Origin: an uncultured Bacteroidota bacterium
GTDB taxonomy: Bacteria > Bacteroidota > Bacteroidia > Flavobacteriales > BACL11
DNA: 64,000 nt
Assembly: GCA_902587125.1 (NCBI GenBank)
Contig: CACIJW010000006.1
Location: 26,731 to 90,730 of the forward strand
Direction: 5' to 3'
Below are positions 60,433 to 64,000 of the stretch, in pieces. The notes below the pieces were generated by a model that saw nothing but the letters and a program-made list of their open reading frames with translations, was not told the origin of the DNA and made no database searches. Every line of letters starts with the position of its first letter. The first letter of the stretch is position 1. Both the position numbers and the translations under genes were made by a program.

Positions 60433-62890
60433 TTTTTCTCTCAATTTCAACTTCATCAAAAGCCTCTATAATATCACCAACTTTTATATCATTAAAGTTT
60501 TCAATAGACATTCCACATTCGAATCCTTGTCTAACTTCAGAAACATCCTCTTTGAATCTTTTCAATGATGAAAGATTTCCAGAATAGGTTACAACACCAT
60601 CTCTTATTAATCTAACCTTATTTTTTCTATTTATTTTACCATCCAACACCATACAACCAGCTATCGTTCCAATTTTTGAAATCTTAAATGTTTCTCTAAT
60701 TTCAACATTAGCAACTACTTTCTCCTCAATATCTGGTGATAATAGTCCCTGCATAGCTAATTTTACTTCATCAATTGCTTTGTAAATGACAGAATATAAT
60801 CTTATATCAATTTGCTCTGTCTCAGCAATTTTTCTTGCCTTCATGGAGGGTCTAACTTGAAATCCGATAATAATTGCATCAGATGCTTTAGCAAGCATTA
60901 CATCAGATTCAGAAATTTGACCGACGGCTTTTTGAATAATATTAATTTTAATTTCCTCAGTTGATAATCTCTCCATTGAATCAGAAAGAGCTTCTATCGA
61001 ACCATCAACATCTCCTTTAACGATGATATTAAGCTCTTGAAATTCTCCAACAGCTATTCTTCTTCCAATTTCATCAAGAGTTATATGCTTTTGTGTCCTT
61101 GTATTTTGCTCTCTTTGTAGTTGCATTCTTTTTGAAGCAATTTTTTTTGCTTCTTGTTCACTATCTAAAACGTTGAATTCATCTCCAGCAGTAGGAGCAC
61201 CGTCTAAGCCAAGAACTAAGACAGGTGTTGATGGACCTGCTTGTGTTACAGATTCACCTCTTTCATTCATCATAGCTTTAATTTTACCAGAACAGCTTCC
61301 AGCTAATGTATAATCTCCAATCTTTAAAGTACCTTTTTGTACTAGAACAGTTGAAATATATCCCTTTCCTTTGTCTAAAGATGCTTCAATTACAGTTCCT
61401 TTGGCATTTCTTTGTTTATTAGCTTTTAGCTCAAGCATCTCCGATTCAAGTAATATTTTTTCAAGCAGCTCCTTGACTCCTTTTCCAGTTTTTGCTGATA
61501 AGTCTTGAGATTGAAATTTACCTCCCCAGTCTTCAACAAGCATATTCATCTCAGCTAACTGTCCTTTAATTTTCTCAGGGTCAGCTGTATCAATATCAAT
61601 TTTATTAAAAGCAAAAATTATAGGAACTCCAGCAGCTTTTGCATGACTAATTGCCTCATTAGTTTGAGGCATAATTTTATCATCTGATGCTATAACAATA
61701 ACTACAATATCTGTAACTTTTGCACCTCTAGCTCTCATCGCTGTAAACGCCTCATGCCCCGGAGTATCTAAAAAAGTGATTTTTTTATTTTTTTCTGTTG
61801 TAACCTCGTATGCACCAATATGTTGTGTAATTCCTCCTGATTCTCCGGCAATGACATTAGTCTTTCTTATGAAGTCCATTAATGATGTTTTACCGTGGTC
61901 AACATGTCCCATAATTGTTACAATAGGAGATCTTTCTTCTAAATTCTCATCAATATCATCATCATCATTAAAAGCTTCTTGAACGTCTACATCAACAAAC
62001 TCAGCAGCATATCCAAAATCCTCTGTTACAATTTGAATAGTATCTTTATCAAGTCTTTGGTTCATGCTAATCATTAATCCTAGCGTCATACAACTCTTTA
62101 TGATTTCATTAATATCAACATCCATCATACTGGCTAGCTCTGTGGCTGTTGCAAACTCTGCAATTTTTATTATTTTTTCAGTTTCTTTTTTCTTTTGACT
62201 TTCAATTTCATGAGCTTCTTTGTGAGCTTGTCTTTTTTCTTTTCTATTTTTTACAGAACTTTTTTTTCCACTAGCTTGTAATTTTGCTAATGTTTCTCTA
62301 ACTTTTTTTTGTGCTTCTTCAGGATTAATATCTGAATTATCTTTCTTTTGTTTATTTAATTTATATGTATGTTTTGTATCAGGTTTTATAATCCTTTTTC
62401 TTTTTTTCTTTTTATCAGAACTTTCACTTGTAGAGCTGGCAATAGGTTTATTTCTTGTAATTAAATTCAAATCAATCTTTTCACCTGTAACTCTAATTCC
62501 TCTTAATTTTGGAGCATTTGCTTTGATAATTTGAGAAGGCTCAGTTTTAGCTCCTTCATTTTTTTCATCTAACTCTTTTTTTTCTAATTTTTTTTCTTCA
62601 ACTTGCCTTTCCTTGCTAATTTCAATCTGCTTTTCAATTTTTTCATTTTCATTGATTATTTGCTCAGCTCTTTTTATCTCCTTTTCCTTTGCAAGCATTT
62701 GAGCAGACATCTTAGCTTTTTTTTCAGGCTCAAACTTTTCTAATAGTTGCTCATAAATATCAATAGATATTTTTGAATTGGGATTAATATCATTGTATCC
62801 TTTTTCATGCAAAAAGCTTAGAATTCTATCGATACTAACGTTGAATTCTTTGACTAGTTTAGTTAACCTTATTTTTTTTTGTGAATCCAT
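60425..62890 (-). CDS. infB: Translation initiation factor IF-2
   Basis: [104 protein letters not shown]. Confidence 0.98.
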   Translation of the reverse strand: MDSQKKIRLTKLVKEFNVSIDRILSFLHEKGYNDINPNSKISIDIYEQLLEKFEPEKKAKMSAQMLAKEKEIKRAEQIINENEKIEKQIEISKERQVEEKKLEKKELDEKNEGAKTEPSQIIKANAPKLRGIRVTGEKIDLNLITRNKPIASSTSESSDKKKKRKRIIKPDTKHTYKLNKQKKDNSDINPEEAQKKVRETLAKLQASGKKSSVKNRKEKRQAHKEAHEIESQKKKETEKIIKIAEFATATELASMMDVDINEIIKSCMTLGLMISMNQRLDKDTIQIVTEDFGYAAEFVDVDVQEAFNDDDDIDENLEERSPIVTIMGHVDHGKTSLMDFIRKTNVIAGESGGITQHIGAYEVTTEKNKKITFLDTPGHEAFTAMRARGAKVTDIVVIVIASDDKIMPQTNEAISHAKAAGVPIIFAFNKIDIDTADPEKIKGQLAEMNMLVEDWGGKFQSQDLSAKTGKGVKELLEKILLESEMLELKANKQRNAKGTVIEASLDKGKGYISTVLVQKGTLKIGDYTLAGSCSGKIKAMMNERGESVTQAGPSTPVLVLGLDGAPTAGDEFNVLDSEQEAKKIASKRMQLQREQNTRTQKHITLDEIGRRIAVGEFQELNIIVKGDVDGSIEALSDSMERLSTEEIKINIIQKAVGQISESDVMLAKASDAIIIGFQVRPSMKARKIAETEQIDIRLYSVIYKAIDEVKLAMQGLLSPDIEEKVVANVEIRETFKISKIGTIAGCMVLDGKINRKNKVRLIRDGVVTYSGNLSSLKRFKEDVSEVRQGFECGMSIENFNDIKVGDIIEAFDEVEIERKIN

Positions 62891-62896
62891 ATATTT

Positions 62897-64000
62897 TTAT
62901 TCAAACTCTTTTTTAAGTATTTCAATTACTTCTTTAATGGTTTCAATTTCTAAATCTGTTCTTTTTACTAATTCCTCTGCTTCAATTGATAATACACTTT
63001 TCGCTGTATCACAACCAATAGATTTTAGTGCATCAATTATCCATTCTTCTATCTCATCAGAAAACTCTTTGATATCTACATCATCTTCAAATCCTTCTTC
63101 ATCCCTATAAACATCAATTTCGTAACCTGTCAATCTACTTGCAAGTCCAATATTATAACCTCCTTTACCTATTGCAAGAGATACTTGATCAGCGTTCATA
63201 TAAACATCCACTTTTTTATTATCATTATCTATTTTTACAGACGAAATTTTGGCTGGACTTAAAGATCTGTTAATTAGCAGTTGAGTATTCTCTGTAAAGT
63301 TAATTACGTCTATATTTTCATTTCTTAATTCTCTAACTATTCCATGAATTCTTGACCCCTTCATACCAACGCACGCTCCAACTGGGTCGATTCTATCATC
63401 ATATGACTCAACAGCTACTTTAGCTCTTTCTCCAGGTACTCTTACTACTTTTTTTATTGTTATAATTCCATCAAAAACTTCTGGAACCTCTAACTCAAAT
63501 AATCTTTCCACAAATTCTGGTGCTGTCCTTGATAAAATAATGTTTGCCTTACTTCCTCTTTCCTCAACTGCAGTAACAACAGCCCTTACAGTGTCACCTT
63601 TTTTAAAAAAATCTTTAGGAATTTGCTGAGATTTTGGTATTACAAGATCATTTCCTTCATCATCATGAAGTAACAGTTCATTTCTCCATATTTGATATAC
63701 TTCTCCTGTAACTATTTCTCCAATTCTATCAGAATATCTTTTGATTAACTCATCTCTGTGTAATTCATTTATTTTAATAAGAAGGTGTTGCCTTATAGAT
63801 AAAATTTGCCTTCTCCCAAATTCTTTATCAAAATCTATTTGCTCTGAAACATCTTCGCCAACTTCATAGTCATCCTCAATTTTAAGTGCATCTGAAAGTT
63901 TTATTTCAGTATTGGAGTTTTCATATTTTGCGTCAGTAACAACAACTCTATTTCTCCAAATCTCTAAATCTCCTTTATCAATGTTTATTATTATATCAAA
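62897..64000 (-). CDS. nusA: Transcription termination/antitermination factor NusA, 5' end outside window
   Basis: Frame stays open to the window end (FDIIINIDKGDLEIWRNRVVV...DEFGRRQ-like, IPKSQQIPKDFFKKGDTVRAVV...GSKANIILSRTAPEFVERLFELEVPEVFDGIITIKKVVRVPGERAKVAVESYDDRIDPVGACVGMKGSRI). Confidence 0.96.
   Translation of the reverse strand, partial: FDIIINIDKGDLEIWRNRVVVTDAKYENSNTEIKLSDALKIEDDYEVGEDVSEQIDFDKEFGRRQILSIRQHLLIKINELHRDELIKRYSDRIGEIVTGEVYQIWRNELLLHDDEGNDLVIPKSQQIPKDFFKKGDTVRAVVTAVEERGSKANIILSRTAPEFVERLFELEVPEVFDGIITIKKVVRVPGERAKVAVESYDDRIDPVGACVGMKGSRIHGIVRELRNENIDVINFTENTQLLINRSLSPAKISSVKIDNDNKKVDVYMNADQVSLAIGKGGYNIGLASRLTGYEIDVYRDEEGFEDDVDIKEFSDEIEEWIIDALKSIGCDTAKSVLSIEAEELVKRTDLEIETIKEVIEILKKEFE

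Noticed and set aside
63511-63511. Start of nusA at 63511 as listed in the ORF track
   Set aside because: The frame stays open to the window end with NusA-like sequence, so 63511 is an internal codon.
1-64000. CRISPR arrays, IS elements, prophage, rRNA operons
   Set aside because: I saw no regularly spaced repeats, transposase or phage-like ORFs, or rRNA sequence in the window.

Overview
AT-rich, gene-dense chromosomal segment of a Bacteroidota (Flavobacteriales-like, probably marine and streamlined) genome. About 58 protein-coding genes are supported, plus one tRNA-Leu(UAG), one TPP (THI-box) riboswitch, two clear hairpin terminators and several Bacteroidota-type promoter motifs (TAnnTTTG). 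Most genes are housekeeping: sppA, hppA, etfBA, thyA/folA, clpXP/tig, ruvC, greA, ahcY, murA, grpE/dnaJ, alaS, secA, tilS, infB and nusA. I saw no rRNA, CRISPR array, prophage or transposon. Regions most worth a second look: (1) a three-gene block of TonB receptor, giant T9SS-sorted surface protein and PorV-like barrel (23125-32172); (2) a SAM methyltransferase gene split exactly at a 14-A homopolymer (48700-49478); (3) a TPP riboswitch-controlled TonB receptor next to PnuC and a NadR-like kinase (35329-38756); (4) promoter motifs directly abutting start codons, suggesting leaderless mRNAs; (5) four convergent gene pairs whose stop codons overlap by 4 nt; (6) a Rieske-like lipoprotein whose His ligands appear replaced. 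All assignments come from reading the sequence and from family knowledge; no database search was run.
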